51,517 bases of DNA from Halieaceae bacterium (GTDB taxonomy: Bacteria; Pseudomonadota; Gammaproteobacteria; Pseudomonadales; Halieaceae), in assembly GCA_026710905.1 (NCBI GenBank), contig JAPOQD010000055.1, positions 1 through 51,517 on the forward strand, written 5' to 3'. Shown here in pieces: positions 25,649 to 35,024 of the stretch (the stretch's first letter is position 1; every line of letters starts with the position of its first letter). Under the pieces are notes generated by a model. The model was not told where the DNA came from, did no database searches, and was given only the letters and a program-made list of their open reading frames with translations. The translations under genes and the position numbers were made by a program.

Positions 25649-27466
25649 TTACCGGACCGAATCCACCCAGCCTTGCACCCTTCTTTCGAGCAGCGACAGG
25701 GGCATTGCGCCGCCACCCAGCACGGTGTCGTGATAGGCGCGAATATCGAACTTGTCACCCAGCGTTTTTTTAGCGGCTTCGCGAAGCTCGAGAATTTTCA
25801 TCATGCCGATTTTGTAACTGGTAGCCTGCCCCGGCCACACCAGGTAGCGCCTGACCTCGGCTACCACGCTCTCCCTGGGCTCCGGAGAATTGGCCAGGAA
25901 ATACTGCACAGCCTGATCCTCGCTCCAGCCCTTGGAGTGGAGGCCGGTATCGACCACCAGGCGGATGGCGCGCCAGATCTCCGAGGAAAGCTGGCCGACC
26001 CGGGAATAGGGGTCCTCATAGGCGCCCATCTCTCCCGCCAGAATCTCCGAGTACAGCGCCCAGCCTTCCACATAAGCCGTAAAACGGGCCTGGGTGCGAA
26101 ACATGGGGATATTCTCCAATTCCTGGGCAATGGAGATTTGCATATGGTGGCCCGGCAGACCTTCGTGGTAGGCGATTACTTCCATCTGGTTTTTCGGCAT
26201 GGCCGACATGTCGGACAAGTGGGCATAATAAATTCCAGGCCGTGAACCATCCGGTGTGCCGGAGTAATAGTGCTGCGGCGCACCGTCCTGCTCGCGGAAG
26301 GCCTCCACCCGTTTGACGATCAAGTCGGCTTTCGGCAACAGCCCGAAATACTCAGGCAGCTTCCCCTTGATGAAGTCAATATACGCCGTGGCCCCGTCAA
26401 TATAGCCCTGCCGCCCGGCATCGTTGTCGGCAAAGTAAAACTGCGGGTCGGTGCGTACAAAGGCGAAAAAGTCCTGCAGGCTGCCCGCAAAGCCGAGTTC
26501 CGTCTTGATCGCTTCTATTTCGGCCCGCAGCCGGGCCACCTCGCGCAAACCGATCTGGTGAACCTCATCCGCACTCAGTGTCGTGGTGGTTTGCAGGCCG
26601 AGCCGATAATTGTAATAGGCCTCCCCTTCGGGCAGGCTGCCGGCGCCCTGGGCCATTTCCGGCGCGTTTTCCCGGTCTGTTTCGAGCCACTGGATCAAGG
26701 CCGAGTAGCTGGGCTGAAAGCTGCCCAGCAGGGCCGCTTTCGCCTTTTCCCGGTATGCCTGCGCCTGCGCCTCATCAATGGCCCCGCTGTCTCTCAGGGC
26801 ATCGACCTTTGACTTCGCCCCGGCCCATAAGGGCGCGTCCACAGCCGCCTCGGCCTCGAATGGCAGGCCGAGCAATAATTTTTGCGACTGGTCTATTGCG
26901 CCGTCGAAGGCAAATCGCGGGGGCCGAATGCCTTGTTCAGCGGCGGCCCTGGCGCGAACCAGCGCCTGGTCAATGGCGTTTGCGACGGCGCCGATACGGC
27001 GGATGTAAGCCTCCAGATCCTGTTCGTTGTCGACGCGGTGGAAATTGAGCAGAAAATTGGGCAGATCAGACTGCAGGCCTCCCATTTGCTCGAAGATATA
27101 GCCGTGGTTCCGGTAAGGCTGCCCTCTCGCGGCTTGTTCATACTGGTATTTCCAGATATCAAACGAGTTTCTGGCTTCCGGCGTCAATGCGTCGTAATCG
27201 AATTCCCGCTCCATGGTGGCTACCGTACGGCGCTTCCATTCAAGCTGTTCCGCCTCGGCCTGTTCACTCAAATCGTCGATCTGGTCGTATAAATCCTTGC
27301 GCCCGAGCATGGTCAGTGTAGTCGGGCTGAACAGCAACTCCTCCTCGTAGCGTTCAGCAAACCATTGGTTCAAACGTTCCGATTGTGACAACTCGGCCGT
27401 TTGCTTCTGTTCGCCGCACGCCATCAACACTACAGCGATGACCGGCAACAACCAAAACTTTTTCAT
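25649..27466 (-). CDS. DUF885 family lipoprotein, putative metal-dependent hydrolase
   Basis: A 605-aa DUF885 protein. A lipoprotein signal is present: hydrophobic residues 5-16 and lipobox LMAC with Cys17, so it is anchored in the envelope. A metallopeptidase-like HEGLPGHH motif (434-441) is followed by a Glu in YVEGWALYSE near 467, consistent with a gluzincin-type zinc site. The ATG at 27466 follows GAGGA. Members are large, mainly helical and poorly characterised; peptidase activity is likely but unproven. It lies behind phd/doc and 95 bp beyond the feoB end, apparently a single-gene unit. Confidence 0.88.
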   Translation of the reverse strand: MKKFWLLPVIAVVLMACGEQKQTAELSQSERLNQWFAERYEEELLFSPTTLTMLGRKDLYDQIDDLSEQAEAEQLEWKRRTVATMEREFDYDALTPEARNSFDIWKYQYEQAARGQPYRNHGYIFEQMGGLQSDLPNFLLNFHRVDNEQDLEAYIRRIGAVANAIDQALVRARAAAEQGIRPPRFAFDGAIDQSQKLLLGLPFEAEAAVDAPLWAGAKSKVDALRDSGAIDEAQAQAYREKAKAALLGSFQPSYSALIQWLETDRENAPEMAQGAGSLPEGEAYYNYRLGLQTTTTLSADEVHQIGLREVARLRAEIEAIKTELGFAGSLQDFFAFVRTDPQFYFADNDAGRQGYIDGATAYIDFIKGKLPEYFGLLPKADLIVKRVEAFREQDGAPQHYYSGTPDGSRPGIYYAHLSDMSAMPKNQMEVIAYHEGLPGHHMQISIAQELENIPMFRTQARFTAYVEGWALYSEILAGEMGAYEDPYSRVGQLSSEIWRAIRLVVDTGLHSKGWSEDQAVQYFLANSPEPRESVVAEVRRYLVWPGQATSYKIGMMKILELREAAKKTLGDKFDIRAYHDTVLGGGAMPLSLLERRVQGWVDSVR

Positions 27467-27561
27467 ACTCAGATCCTCGAAGGTTCATGGTTTTCATTGA
27501 TTTAACACCACCTGCCATGGGGCAGGCCGGTAGGGCGGGTGATCAAGTGTCTCTATATTCC

Positions 27562-29394
27562 TCAATAACCGAGCAGGCTGACCAGATGATATACCAGCAG
27601 TGCAGCCAGGTAGGCCGCGACGCAGTAAACGGCGAACATTTTTATCGCCAGCCGGCTGGACTGGGCTTCCTTGGTCAGAATGACCAGGGTGGAAACACAC
27701 ATAAGCGCAATGGCGAAGAACACCAGCATCGACAGACCCGAAGCGATGCTGAGTCCACTGGCTTGAATCTGGTCGACCAGCGGCACCATGTTCTCCTCGA
27801 CGCCCGCGATACCGAACATGGTGCCCAGGGTACTCACGAAGACTTCACGCGCCACAAACGAAGTCAGTACCGCCACCCCGTAGCGCCAGTCCAGGCCCAG
27901 CGGGGCAAACAGGGGCTCGACGAATTGTCCGAGATAACCCAGCCAGGAGGTACCGAGGTCGGCCCCGTAATTGGGAAAGTAACCCAGCACCCAGATAAAA
28001 ACGGTCACCAGGAAGATGGCCTTGCCCGCCTTGGTTACGAAGTGCTGACAACGGTTCCAGGCGTTGCGCAGCAAGGGCTGCCAGGCGGGGATACGGTAAG
28101 GCGGCATCTCCAGCACGAAGGGAAGGTCGTCATAGTCATCCCGGTTGCCGCGGTAGGTCAGCCCTGCCGCGGCCAGCCCGCAGATCATGCCGAACAGGTA
28201 AATCAGGAACATGGCCAGCCCCTGCAGGCCGACCAGGCCGCCGAACAGGTTGTGTGCGGGTATGAAGGCGGCGATCAACAAGGTGTACACCGGCAGGCGT
28301 GCGGAACAGGGCATCAGCGGAATAGCCAGGTAGGTCAGCCAGCGTTTTTTTGGAGAATCAATAGTACGAGCCGCATAGATTCCCGGAATGGCGCAGGCTA
28401 CACCGGAGAGCATGGGAATGAAACTTTTGCCGGTAAGACCAAAAAAGCGTAGGGGTTTATGGCAGATCAGTGCGGCCCGCGCCATGTAGCCCGAGTCTTC
28501 CAGAATTCCGATGATCACTGTGAGAACAAAAATCTGCGGCACGAATACCAGGAAGGCGCCGATGCCGCTGAAAACCGCATCGGCGGTAAAATCCCGGGCG
28601 ATTGCGTTGCCGATAGCGGGGACTACCAGGTCCGACAGCATGCCCAACAGATTCTCCACCAGGTCCATGGCCGGGGCAGCCCAGGTAAAAATGGATTGAA
28701 ACAACAGAAACATGATGGCGAAGAAAGCCACGCCGCCCAGCACCGTGTGCAGGAAAAATTCGTCCAGACGCTCTTGCGAGTGGATCAGAATATCCCCCCT
28801 GGGACCGAACCGGCGCGCCAGTTGCAAAGCCGTGCCGCGCATCAGTTCCGCCGGGGCCTGATTCTCATTCGCCGGGCGCGCCGGCGGCCCGCCAGGAGCC
28901 GCAATGCGCTCAAGCAACTCGTCGATTCCCGCTCCGGTACGGGCTGACATAGGCAGCACGGGAGTGCGAAGATGTTCTGCCAGCCCCTCCAGGTCCGCAC
29001 CGATATGATGTTTCTCCAAAACGTCCATCATGTTGGCAAGCACTGTAACCTGCTTGCCGTGGCGCGCCGCTTCCCAGATGACCTGAAGCGTAAAATAGAG
29101 GCATTTCTCCAGCCGGGTGACATCGATCAGGCACAGCACATGGGTGACTTCCGGATCCTCCAGGGCCTGCTTGAAGTAACCCACGGCGATTTCTTCTTCG
29201 CCGGAAACGGGTTGCAGTGAATAGGCGCCGGGAAAGTCCACCAGGGTAACAGCGGGAAGTTTGCGCAATTTCCCGGAGCCCGTATCCACGGTGCAGCCGG
29301 GGAAGTTGGCCACCTTGTGCCGCAAACCGGTCAGGCGATTGAACAACAGGCTCTTGCCGGAGTTGGGGCTACCGAGGAGGAGGACTTTATTCAT
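27562..29394 (-). CDS. feoB: Ferrous iron transport protein B
   Basis: FeoB (610 aa) is the GTPase-driven inner-membrane Fe2+ importer. The N-terminal G domain shows G1 GSPNSGKS (8-15), NFPGCTVD for G2, DFPGAYSL for G3, and LIDVTRLEK near G4. The membrane part has repeated gate motifs such as FVPQIFVLTVIIG and GVACAIPGIYAAR with the conserved Cys, ending in several TM helices. It is shorter than E. coli FeoB (about 770), which fits the compact forms in many marine bacteria. The ATG at 29394 overlaps feoA by 8 bp. Confidence 0.95.
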   Translation of the reverse strand: MNKVLLLGSPNSGKSLLFNRLTGLRHKVANFPGCTVDTGSGKLRKLPAVTLVDFPGAYSLQPVSGEEEIAVGYFKQALEDPEVTHVLCLIDVTRLEKCLYFTLQVIWEAARHGKQVTVLANMMDVLEKHHIGADLEGLAEHLRTPVLPMSARTGAGIDELLERIAAPGGPPARPANENQAPAELMRGTALQLARRFGPRGDILIHSQERLDEFFLHTVLGGVAFFAIMFLLFQSIFTWAAPAMDLVENLLGMLSDLVVPAIGNAIARDFTADAVFSGIGAFLVFVPQIFVLTVIIGILEDSGYMARAALICHKPLRFFGLTGKSFIPMLSGVACAIPGIYAARTIDSPKKRWLTYLAIPLMPCSARLPVYTLLIAAFIPAHNLFGGLVGLQGLAMFLIYLFGMICGLAAAGLTYRGNRDDYDDLPFVLEMPPYRIPAWQPLLRNAWNRCQHFVTKAGKAIFLVTVFIWVLGYFPNYGADLGTSWLGYLGQFVEPLFAPLGLDWRYGVAVLTSFVAREVFVSTLGTMFGIAGVEENMVPLVDQIQASGLSIASGLSMLVFFAIALMCVSTLVILTKEAQSSRLAIKMFAVYCVAAYLAALLVYHLVSLLGY

Positions 29395-29632
29395 CCGCAA
29401 GTAGACTCACCAGAATATGAGTGGCGATTTCATCATCGAGAGAAAATGTGGTGTTGCTGACCCGGTAGATCTTGGGCGCGCCCAGGCCGGGAGACAAAAC
29501 ACAGGAAACCCGTTCGCCCGGGGAAAACCCGAAATCCATCATGCGAACCCGGTAGCTGGCTTCCAGCTTGCCGTCAAATGCCTCGATACGGCATTCCTCG
29601 CCCGCTTGCAGAGACCACAGGGTTCTTGTCAC
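29387..29632 (-). CDS. feoA: Ferrous iron transport protein A
   Basis: FeoA (about 81 aa) is the small SH3-like cytoplasmic partner of FeoB. Seen: WSLQAGEECRIEAFDG, RMMDFGFSPGERVSCV, and the C-terminal FSLDDEIATHILVSL. No ATG is available near the domain start. One of three closely spaced GTG codons (29632, 29635 or 29641) is the probable start, and the longer open frame upstream is unlikely to be translated. It overlaps feoB, and a cytochrome c5 gene lies upstream on the same strand. Confidence 0.88.
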   Translation of the reverse strand: MTRTLWSLQAGEECRIEAFDGKLEASYRVRMMDFGFSPGERVSCVLSPGLGAPKIYRVSNTTFSLDDEIATHILVSLLADE

Positions 29633-29741
29633 CACTTTCACCCGCCCATATCGAATGGCATTGCAGCACCGGCTCTTTGTTTGTCCGCCGACAGGCGGCG
29701 CTACCCGGGGGTGCAATTGCAGCCAGCGCCCGGCATCCTGC

Positions 29742-30170
29742 TTAACGGCTGTTTTCCACCATGAAGTCCACCGCGGCGGTGACTTCTTCATTCGAGCAAT
29801 CCATGCAACTGCCCATGGGCAGCATGGTGGTGCCGGCCATGCCGGTAATGCTGGTTTCATAGAGGGCATCAATGCCCTTGGCGATCCGCTCCGCCCAGGC
29901 CGCTGTATCGCCGAGCATCGGTGCGTTTGCGACACCGGTCAGGTGGCAGGCCACACAGATCGAGTTATACACCTGCTCACCGGAACGGGTAGCGACACTG
30001 ACTGGCGGGGCCACAATGCCGCAGGTTTCGTCGCCCTGCAGACACACCTCACCTACCGGCTTTATTCGCTCGACGATTGCGTCGCGCTCGGCTTCTGTCA
30101 GTCCATGGGCCGGCAGGCCGACTATCACTAGTGTTAACCAGGCGGTGAGTAACTTCAGGGGCTTGTTCAC
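29742..30170 (-). CDS. Cytochrome c5 family protein
   Basis: A 142-aa periplasmic monoheme cytochrome. An N-terminal signal peptide (LLTAWLTLVIVGLPAHG) is followed by the heme site CVACH and the axial Met in MLPMGSCMDCS, with the extra Cys pair of the c5/CccA group. The start is probably the GTG at 30170 with GGAG six bases before it; a GTG at 30176 is also in frame. It precedes feoA and feoB by about 110 bp and may share their promoter, suggesting an electron-transfer role near ferrous iron uptake, which is inference. Confidence 0.9.
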   Translation of the reverse strand: MNKPLKLLTAWLTLVIVGLPAHGLTEAERDAIVERIKPVGEVCLQGDETCGIVAPPVSVATRSGEQVYNSICVACHLTGVANAPMLGDTAAWAERIAKGIDALYETSITGMAGTTMLPMGSCMDCSNEEVTAAVDFMVENSR

Positions 30171-30340
30171 ATCCACTCCAAGTGCATTTCATTTCGGGGG
30201 CGGCATTATAGCCACATCATTTCCGCGCTGAAACCTTGGCCGCGTCGACGCGATCGTCAGCAACGATTTGCCGGCCGGAGTACCCGGTTGCGGCAAACAT
30301 ACACGCTGATTCGGCGCCAATACAAATTCAGCTACAAAGC

Positions 30341-30372
30341 ATAATAGAAATAAGAATGATTAGCAATAATGT
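30341..30372. promoter_or_regulatory. Possible Fur box
   Basis: AT-rich ATAAGAATGATTAGCAATAA resembles a degenerate Fur site (about 10 of 19 consensus positions by eye). It lies in the 293-bp gap between the divergent cytochrome c5-feoAB unit and the GST gene. Iron control of the feo side would make sense. A tandem CTGGCAAT repeat lies nearby at about 30392-30408. Confidence 0.3.
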
Positions 30373-30463
30373 TTAGCAAACTGCCAGATTCTGGCTGGCA
30401 ATCTGGCAATCTGAAAAGGCTACGTCTACCATGCTGCCATCATCAGAGATTGAGTAGCTGAAT

Positions 30464-31081
30464 ATGAAGCTGTACACGTACGCCGCGGCCCCCAACGCCC
30501 GCCGTCTGCACCTGTTCATGGATTACAAGGGCATCGAACTGGAAACGGAAGAAGTCGATCTGCGCAGCAGGCAGCAGCACTGCGAACCCTACGCCAGTAT
30601 CAACCCCCTGCGTACCATCCCCGCCCTGCTGCTGGACGACGCAAGCCTGTTAACCGAGGTCATTGCCCAGGTGGACTACCTGGAATCCCTGTACCCGGAA
30701 AAACCGCTGCTCGGCCGCGACGCCCTGGAGCGGGCAATGATCCTGAACTGGGACCACTATCTGCACCTTTCCGGGCTCGTTACGGTTGCCAACATCTTCC
30801 GCAATACATCCAGTGCATTCGCTGGACGTGCGCAGACGGGCTCCCTTGAACTGGAGCAGATTCCGGCCCTGGCCGAACGCGGCAAACTGCAGTTGGAGGA
30901 TTTCTGGCCACGCCTGGAAACCCGCCTGGCGCAATCCGAATGGGTGGCCGGTGACAATTTCAGCTTTGCCGATATCGACCTTTGCTGCGTGGTGGAATTC
31001 GCCGCCTGGGTGGAGGCAGGCATCCCGGAAGACGCGGGCCGGCTCCAGGCCTGGCATCAGCGGGCGCTGGACAGCATGTAA
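30464..31081 (+). CDS. Glutathione S-transferase family protein
   Basis: A 205-aa GST. The N-terminal thioredoxin-like domain has the YAAAPNARRLHLFMDYKGIE start, INPLRTIPALLLDDASLLTEV with the cis-Pro and the Glu/Val substrate-side pair, and is followed by a helical C-terminal domain with WVAGDNFSFADIDLC, the conserved N-capping box. The cytosolic enzyme conjugates glutathione to an unknown electrophile, or acts as an isomerase. Its 3' end overlaps the tail of the beta-helix/cytochrome c gene on the other strand by 25 bp. Confidence 0.9.
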   Translation: MKLYTYAAAPNARRLHLFMDYKGIELETEEVDLRSRQQHCEPYASINPLRTIPALLLDDASLLTEVIAQVDYLESLYPEKPLLGRDALERAMILNWDHYLHLSGLVTVANIFRNTSSAFAGRAQTGSLELEQIPALAERGKLQLEDFWPRLETRLAQSEWVAGDNFSFADIDLCCVVEFAAWVEAGIPEDAGRLQAWHQRALDSM

Positions 31082-32580
31082 TCCGCCACCGCCAGCCGGG
31101 TCTCCGCATCCAGGTAATCCTGGGGCGGCATTTCCGGGTAGCCGTCCCATTTCTTCTCCGGGGCGGCGATATAGTCGGCCAGCGCCTGCGCATCATCCCC
31201 GTACATTGCCTGGATAAGCTGTACCGGCGGCCCGATCAGGCGGCCGGTATAACTGTGGCAGCCGCTACAGATACCCAGATAGGCGATCTCCCCGCGCTCA
31301 CCGGGGGCGATGATTCGGGGCGCCACCGGGGGTAGCAGATAGTTGCCGATACCGGCGGTGTTGGAGGCCTCACATTCGCCAAAATCCTTGAGCCCCACCG
31401 TAACATAGCGATGCCGGTTGACGATGCAGGACTGCCTGCTCGGGCCGATCGCCAGAATATCCGGGCTCCCGGTCCGAAATTCCGCCAGCGCCAGTGCGCG
31501 GATGACTTCAATGGTGTCGTAACCGTTGTTGACCATGACATTGTCAAGGATTTTCAGGCCATCGGAGTTTGGGTCCACTTCCGGGTCAATGGTGATATTG
31601 GTGAATTCCGCGGCCGTATTGTGATCCAGTGACAGAATGCCGATAGTCTGGTTGCCGCTGATGATGTTGCCCTCCACCACCACCTCATCAGCAGCCATGA
31701 GCATGATGCCGGTCCCCGCCGGGATACCACTGACAATTGAGCCCGGCGCGCCGAAATTCGGGGTGTTGTTGGCGTTGACCCAGTTGTTGCGGATGATCAC
31801 ATCGTAGGTGGTCTTGATGGGCAGGCCGGGGGTAATGAAGGCGAGGATGCCACCGCTGTTGCGGTGGGCCATATTGCTTTCCACGATGACATGGCGGCTG
31901 TTCTCGACTTCAATTCCGGCCACGGAATCGAAGACCTCGTTGTAGGCCACATGCACGTTGTCGCTCATGCCCACGTAGATGGCTGCATCCTCAATACCGG
32001 AAACGATGTTGTGCTCGATCACGCCGTTGGTTCCCAACTGGGGGAAAATGCCGTACACACCGCTATCCTTGATCAGGTTATTGCGGATTTCGTAGTTGTT
32101 GCCCGCCTGGCTCATGATGCCGTTGCCCTTGTAGTTGACGATACGGAACCCCTCCACCACCACGTTGTTGCCGGAAAACAGAATGGCGTCATTGAGGATG
32201 CCCCGGCCATCCAGGGTGGCGCGGCGCCCCTCCTCGATGACCCCGTACAGGCGGATACCGTCCTTGTCGATATAGACCGTCTCGTGATATTCGCCCGGCA
32301 TCACCCGGATGAGGGCGCCCGGCTCGGCGGCGCGCACGGCATCCTGGATCAACTCCCCCTCCTTTACCAGCAGCGTTGCGGCGGAAGCGGGCGCTCCGGC
32401 CACCGCTTTACTGGCTCCGGACAGCCGCAAACCGTCTGCGGGGACTTGCGCCGGGGCCGCGAGGCTCGGGCCGCCGCTGCTGATAACCGCAACCGGGGTG
32501 TCGCCGTTCCCCCCCAACTGTACTCCCAGTACAAAAGCAATAACTATCAGGGCCAGAGTCAGAATCCATGGTTTGTTCAC
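31057..32580 (-). CDS. Parallel beta-helix protein with C-terminal cytochrome c domain
   Basis: A 507-aa exported fusion. Residues 5-21 form a signal or anchor segment. From about 70 to 360 there are repeated short strands of a right-handed parallel beta-helix (LIQDAVRAAEPGALIRVMPG, then NNVVVEGFRI, GNNYEIRNNLI, NGVIEHNIVSG), the NosD/TIGR03805-like pattern. A class I cytochrome c domain ends the protein: heme site CSGCH (438-442) and axial Met in MPPQ (about 484). The start is a GTG at 32580 with AGGAG eight bases upstream. It is the last gene of the ABC/MauG operon, 15 bp behind the peroxidase gene, so electron exchange with that enzyme is plausible. The ligand of the beta-helix is unknown. 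Confidence 0.85.
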   Translation of the reverse strand: MNKPWILTLALIVIAFVLGVQLGGNGDTPVAVISSGGPSLAAPAQVPADGLRLSGASKAVAGAPASAATLLVKEGELIQDAVRAAEPGALIRVMPGEYHETVYIDKDGIRLYGVIEEGRRATLDGRGILNDAILFSGNNVVVEGFRIVNYKGNGIMSQAGNNYEIRNNLIKDSGVYGIFPQLGTNGVIEHNIVSGIEDAAIYVGMSDNVHVAYNEVFDSVAGIEVENSRHVIVESNMAHRNSGGILAFITPGLPIKTTYDVIIRNNWVNANNTPNFGAPGSIVSGIPAGTGIMLMAADEVVVEGNIISGNQTIGILSLDHNTAAEFTNITIDPEVDPNSDGLKILDNVMVNNGYDTIEVIRALALAEFRTGSPDILAIGPSRQSCIVNRHRYVTVGLKDFGECEASNTAGIGNYLLPPVAPRIIAPGERGEIAYLGICSGCHSYTGRLIGPPVQLIQAMYGDDAQALADYIAAPEKKWDGYPEMPPQDYLDAETRLAVADYMLSSAR

Positions 32581-32595
32581 GTCGCATTCTCCTGC

Positions 32596-33810
32596 CTATT
32601 CAGCCTGCAAATGGCGCTGTTGTTCCCGTGGTTTCGACAAGCCGGAAGGCAGGTGTTCGGGAACCTGCGGTTTCAGGCTTTCATCGGTCAGCGTCTGCAG
32701 AAAGTCGGCCAGCCGGGCCAATTCGTCTTCACTCAACCGCGGAGAAACAATGTGCCAGTGTAACTGTAATTCGACTCCCGCGGGCAGCGCATGGCCGCGT
32801 CCGCCATTATAGAATTCCAGCACCTCGCCGAGGTTATCGAAACTTCCGGAATGCATGTAGGGCGCGGTCAGGGCGATATTGCGCAGTGTCGGCACCTTGA
32901 ATCCCGCTTTCACCTGTTCCGCCTGCCAGGTTTGCTCAACGCCTATATCCAGGGGCAGGCCCTCCGGCTCGGGCGCGCCGATAACCGCCACCTGCTGATT
33001 GGTAAACAAGGGCGGAGTATGGCATTCCGCACAGCGGGCGACAAAAGAGCGAAATACATTCAGGCCCTCGATTTCAGGCTCGGTCAATGCCGCGTGGTAG
33101 CCGTGCGCATAGCGGTCGTAACGGCTGTTGAGAGAGATCAGGGAAGACTGAAACGCCGCCAGGGAGGTATACACCTGGGGCAGGCTGAGTTGCTCGCCCC
33201 GATGCCGGGGAAAGGCCTGCCGGAACAGACGAGGGTACCAGGCATTTTCGCGCAGTGCTCTCAGCAAGCCGGCCGGGCTGTTGCCCATTTCCAGTGGCGA
33301 GAACAGCGAAGCCTGGGCCTGTTCTTCGAGGGTGTTGGCGCGAGCATCCCAAAACAGGGAGCGCAGAAACGTTACGTTCCACAGGGTGGGCGCGGCGCGC
33401 GGCGCAGTCTGACCTTGAATGCCCTCGGAACGCGGCAGGCCATCGCTGAAGCCTCGCTCTGGCTGGTGGCATGCGGCGCAGGATTTCGTGCCGTCAGCGG
33501 ACAGCAGCGGGTCGAAAAACAGGTAGCGCCCCAGGTCGATTTGGCCGGGAGTAAAACCATCGCGATGCGGCGGCAAGCCGGTGCGGGTTCCGCCAACGCC
33601 GCGATTCTGGTTGGAGGTATAGAACTGATACCGGCTGCGCAGGCTGCAAACACCCTCCGCGCTCAATTTGAAACTGGGGGGACAAGTCTCGCGCAATGCA
33701 AACACCGGCGTCCGGGCCGTCGCAACAGAAGGTTGGAGCAATATGTGGGCCAGGGCCAGCAGTATTCCCAAATAGCCCCACGCTGCCCGGTTTGACGTAA
33801 CACCGAGCAT
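32596..33810 (-). CDS. Di-heme cytochrome c peroxidase/MauG-like protein
   Basis: A 404-aa periplasmic di-heme enzyme. A signal peptide (LGILLALAHILLQPSVATA) is followed by two heme sites, CAACH (about 111-115) and CAECH (about 260-264). Typical family text follows: LFFDPLLSADGTKSCAAC, RAAPTLWNVTF, WDARANTLEEQA, FKVPTLRNIALTAPYMHSGS and LEFYNGG. Members reduce peroxide or, like MauG and MbnH, oxidise a protein residue; which one applies cannot be told. Two extra Cys residues occur early (TCPPSF and GVCSLR). The ATG at 33810 lies 2 bp after the stop of the barrel protein, so translation is coupled. Confidence 0.92.
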   Translation of the reverse strand: MLGVTSNRAAWGYLGILLALAHILLQPSVATARTPVFALRETCPPSFKLSAEGVCSLRSRYQFYTSNQNRGVGGTRTGLPPHRDGFTPGQIDLGRYLFFDPLLSADGTKSCAACHQPERGFSDGLPRSEGIQGQTAPRAAPTLWNVTFLRSLFWDARANTLEEQAQASLFSPLEMGNSPAGLLRALRENAWYPRLFRQAFPRHRGEQLSLPQVYTSLAAFQSSLISLNSRYDRYAHGYHAALTEPEIEGLNVFRSFVARCAECHTPPLFTNQQVAVIGAPEPEGLPLDIGVEQTWQAEQVKAGFKVPTLRNIALTAPYMHSGSFDNLGEVLEFYNGGRGHALPAGVELQLHWHIVSPRLSEDELARLADFLQTLTDESLKPQVPEHLPSGLSKPREQQRHLQAE

Positions 33811-33812
33811 GG

Positions 33813-35024
33813 TCAAAAGTAAAATGCCAGTTGCCCGAAGCAGGAAGGGCCCTGGTGCGGATAATGTCCGTCACTGCCAAGTCCCCCGTACTCGGCGCCG
33901 CTACCGCCGGACGGAAACCCCGCCGCCAGCAGAATCCGCCAGTTCTGGCGCAGGTCGTAGGAAGCCACCAGTTGAGCCAGCCTGGAATGATCGGCCAGGT
34001 TGATGAACAGGTTGGTGCTTAGCTGTAGCAGCGGCGAAACTTCCACCATCATCGAGCCAGCCAGGTAGTGTCTGCCGAGGGTAAACAACTCGCCTCGCGC
34101 CAACCGGTCGCTGAGTTCCGGCCGCCGCTGAAGATCCTCCAGCTCAAAGCCTTCGCGCAAACCAAAACCATTGCGGTAGTATTCCAGCACCGCGCTGATG
34201 TTTTTGCCCAGGCCAACCCAGGACCAGGAAAGGCCTGCCACCAGGCTGACTGCCGGATCATTGCCGCTGTCGGTCAGAGCCAGATCGGCGCGTACCAGCG
34301 CATCTCCCAGCGGGGCGCTGCCACCGGCGGCGGCAATCCACTGGTCATAGTGCCGGGCCAGCAACAGGTCGTATTCCCCGGCAGCCGCGAAGCCGTGATA
34401 CTTGAGCGCGAGGGAATTCACCCCGCCGCGCTTGTGCCGCCGCTGATCCCGGCGCAGCACCCAAACCGCCTGCAGGTCGTCGCCGTTGCGCCGCAGGTAC
34501 TGGCCGTAAACCATGTCGTCGCCGGGCTTGTATTCCCGGTCAACCGCGGTGGGGTCAAACGGGTTGAAGATGTCCACCGGGTTGTAGATCAGGCCGTTGC
34601 CCCAACTCAGCGCCTGACGGCCGACACGGCCCACCCATTGTTCGCCGCGCCAGGCCAGCGAGAACCGGTCAAGGCGATGGGTAGCGCGGTAGTCCTTTCC
34701 TTCGGCGAGGTTCGCGGAAAGTTTCATCAGCCGCCTGGAATCTCCCTGCAAGACGGCGTCAGGCGATAGCCCGGCGGCGCCCGGTGTCCATTCGAAACGG
34801 TCCGCGGACTGCCCCGACAGTTGGTAATCCAGCTCCGCCGCCCAGGCTCCCATCTCGGGACTGAACTTGAGGCGCAAGTCCGCGCCCCGCTGCTCGGGCC
34901 GGCGCAATGGGTTTGCGGAATCTGTCCAGCCCAGCCGCGCCTTCAGGTGACCGCCATCACCCGGGAAATCCGCCGCCGCGGTGTTGGCCAGACCCAGCAG
35001 GACCAGGGCCACCAGGTAAGGCAT
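33813..35024 (-). CDS. Outer-membrane beta-barrel protein, uncharacterised (DUF1302-like)
   Basis: A 403-aa exported protein. The signal peptide is MPYLVALVLLGLANTAAA. The mature part alternates polar and aromatic residues, as in barrel strands, and ends in LAFYF, a terminal Phe that fits BamA recognition. The block RVGRQALSWGNG followed by NPVDIFNPFDPTAVD resembles DUF1302-type outer-membrane proteins, which often accompany LolA-like carriers and RND exporters. The ATG shares one base with the TGA of the ABC ATPase gene (TGATG). A role as the outer-membrane acceptor or channel of the system is inference. Confidence 0.75.
   Translation of the reverse strand: MPYLVALVLLGLANTAAADFPGDGGHLKARLGWTDSANPLRRPEQRGADLRLKFSPEMGAWAAELDYQLSGQSADRFEWTPGAAGLSPDAVLQGDSRRLMKLSANLAEGKDYRATHRLDRFSLAWRGEQWVGRVGRQALSWGNGLIYNPVDIFNPFDPTAVDREYKPGDDMVYGQYLRRNGDDLQAVWVLRRDQRRHKRGGVNSLALKYHGFAAAGEYDLLLARHYDQWIAAAGGSAPLGDALVRADLALTDSGNDPAVSLVAGLSWSWVGLGKNISAVLEYYRNGFGLREGFELEDLQRRPELSDRLARGELFTLGRHYLAGSMMVEVSPLLQLSTNLFINLADHSRLAQLVASYDLRQNWRILLAAGFPSGGSGAEYGGLGSDGHYPHQGPSCFGQLAFYF

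Noticed and set aside
29633..29935. Long N-terminal extension of feoA
   Set aside because: It overlaps the cytochrome c5 gene out of frame and has no FeoA-like content before the GTG codons.
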